From NCBI RefSeq assembly GCF_006337125.1, contig NZ_CP040887.1, positions 2,170,001-2,234,000 on the forward strand: DNA of 64,000 bases, read 5' to 3'. Position numbers and translations under genes: made by a program. The DNA comes from Serinicoccus chungangensis. GTDB lineage: Bacteria; Actinomycetota; Actinomycetes; Actinomycetales; Dermatophilaceae. Shown here one piece after another: positions 63,901 to 64,000 of this stretch. Numbering within the stretch: the stretch's first letter is position 1; every line of letters begins with the position of its first letter. The notes beneath the pieces are model-generated. The model searched no databases. It was not told where the DNA came from and saw only the letters and a list, made by a program, of their open reading frames with translations.

Positions 63901-64000
63901 CGGCTGGTCTCGGTCGCGAGCCAGCGCCCCTCCCCCTTCGCGTCCTCGCTGCTCATGGGCTACATCGCGCAGTTCCTCTACGAGGGGGACTCGCCCCTGG
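60943..64000 (+). CDS. lhr: Lhr-type DEAD/DEAH-box helicase (3' end outside window)
   Basis: Starts at GTG 60943 (MTGSQQRESSPQ); at least 1019 residues are visible. RecA1 has VAPTGSGKTLSAFLWAIDRI, VLYVSPLKALAVD, ILITTPESLFLLL, VDEVHAVAG and RIGLSATVRP. RecA2 has STLVFTNSRRVAERF, AHHGSVSKEQRAQIED, VATSSLELGIDMGAVDLVVQ and LQRVGRAGHQVG. A winged-helix and Lhr-core region follows, as in Mycobacterium Lhr. Between the RecA domains is an acidic Asp/Glu/Pro-rich insertion with a repeated GPVLPDLD unit (~residues 295-365). It is expected to unwind DNA/DNA or RNA/DNA substrates in repair. No stop is seen before the window ends. Confidence 0.93.
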   Translation, partial: MTGSQQRESSPQAPDPATVLGRFSGPTRAWFEASFAGPTAAQLGAWDAISRREHTLVVAPTGSGKTLSAFLWAIDRIVSEPRPAAATSTPRRPAAARGSSTTSASPSPEPRGRCRVLYVSPLKALAVDVERNLRSPLVGIGHAARRLGSAAPDVSVAVRSGDTPAAERRAFAKDGAEILITTPESLFLLLTSQARSALTGVESVIVDEVHAVAGTKRGTHLALTLDRLDHLLERPAQRIGLSATVRPVEEVARYLAGGRPVTTVQPPSTKSWDLEVVVPIPDMADPGAADRPDAPGAPAAGRSASTPPGSADWEQQDEEQPDQEQDAQDQVGEGPVLPDLDDDGAAPLGTGPVLPDLDGTGPGAEDAWAPAVDPEERASIWPHIERRVADLVSGQTSTLVFTNSRRVAERFTSRLNEEWEDRHPPSAEDHDDDHGTRIDGAGGGGRHTSRTPAQVMAQSGAGGGAAPVLARAHHGSVSKEQRAQIEDALKTGQLPAVVATSSLELGIDMGAVDLVVQVASPPSVASGLQRVGRAGHQVGATSHGVFFPTHRADLVQTAVVVDRMRRGAIEQLAVPTNPLDVLAQQVVAVLAMEDWSVTELFELVRRSASYAALPRSLFDAVLDMLAGRYPGEDFSDLRPRIVWDRVTDTLSARRGAQLLAVTSGGTIPDRGMYAVMLATGEGPGRRVGELDEEMVYESRVGDVFTLGTTSWRIEDITHDQVLVTPAPGQIGRLPFWKGESLGRPAELGAAVGAFVRHVAGQPREAALGELAEQGLDGFAADNLLTYLGDQREAVGHLPDDRTIVVERFRDEIGDWRVVVHSPWGSPVHAPWALCLAARMRERFGADVQALAADDGIVLRLPDLGGWDDAGGTEGSEAARLDAEIAELLTLDPDEVADLVTQEIGGSALFAARFRECAARALLLPRRNPGKRQPLWQQRQRSAQLLEVAARYPTFPIVLEAVRECVQDVYDVDALRELMRRLAAREVRLVSVASQRPSPFASSLLMGYIAQFLYEGDSPL

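Overview
The window is very GC-rich DNA from an actinobacterium. The tmRNA tag (ANSKRSDFALAA), the ftsE-ftsX-M23-smpB-ssrA order, the recA-recX pair, the mycobacterial-type tad locus and families such as DUF3046 and DUF5709 fit the order Micrococcales. A placement near Intrasporangiaceae/Ornithinimicrobiaceae is only a guess.

Region 1 (1 to about 17.5 kb) is accessory DNA whose right end abuts the 3' end of the tmRNA gene. It carries a tyrosine integrase (16158-17360, minus) next to ssrA, a 1276-residue MobF relaxase-helicase (5609-9439), a BrnT-like toxin with a ribbon-helix-helix antitoxin (733-1279), a SigE-family sigma factor with an anti-sigma-like partner (2879-4583), and a three-gene ABC efflux system with a peptidoglycan-binding adaptor (9859-12779). 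A lower-GC patch (about 13.0-14.45 kb) encodes a lipoprotein and a small secreted protein and lies between two broken ISL3-type transposase pieces. A paralogous lipoprotein follows at 15.3-16.0 kb. No coupling protein or type IV secretion gene is visible, so this looks like an integrative mobilizable element or the int-proximal part of a larger ICE. The left attachment site is not visible here.

Region 2 (17.5-26.3 kb) holds ssrA, smpB, an M23 envelope hydrolase, ftsX, ftsE and prfB. An inward-facing secreted nuclease gene (22645-25062) separates ftsE from prfB.

Region 3 (26.3-31 kb) has a DinB-like protein, an MHS-family transporter, a nitronate monooxygenase-like enzyme with a striking iterated operator, and a HAD phosphatase.

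Region 4 (31-39.7 kb) is a compact tad (Flp pilus) operon, tadA-tadB-tadC-flp-tadE-tadE-tadG, facing away from an orphan EssC-like FHA/FtsK ATPase.

Region 5 (39.6-46.2 kb) has an ECF sigma factor and a DUF1059 gene sharing two interlocked look-alike promoters, then small membrane proteins, an acetyltransferase, miaB, a TauE/SafE permease and a DUF5709 protein.

Region 6 (46.2-64 kb) carries recX-recA with a candidate LexA box, a NYN/OST-HTH protein, the lysC-asd operon, a methyltransferase, a VOC protein, DUF3046, an AEC transporter, an acyl-CoA carboxylase carboxyltransferase, a heterodimeric ABC exporter pair (one partner with a cluster of apparent frameshifts), and the start of an Lhr-type helicase.

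The main hidden signal is an over-represented octamer, GGTATGCC/GGCATACC. I count 21 copies in the chromosomal 46 kb and one in the element. It occurs in all reading frames and twice inside a terminator stem. Other signals worth testing are the mirror-image ECF promoters at 39.9 kb, the 15-bp-periodic AACCTACG array at 29.9 kb, the orphan EssC-like ATPase beside the tad locus, and the IS-bracketed secreted-protein patch.
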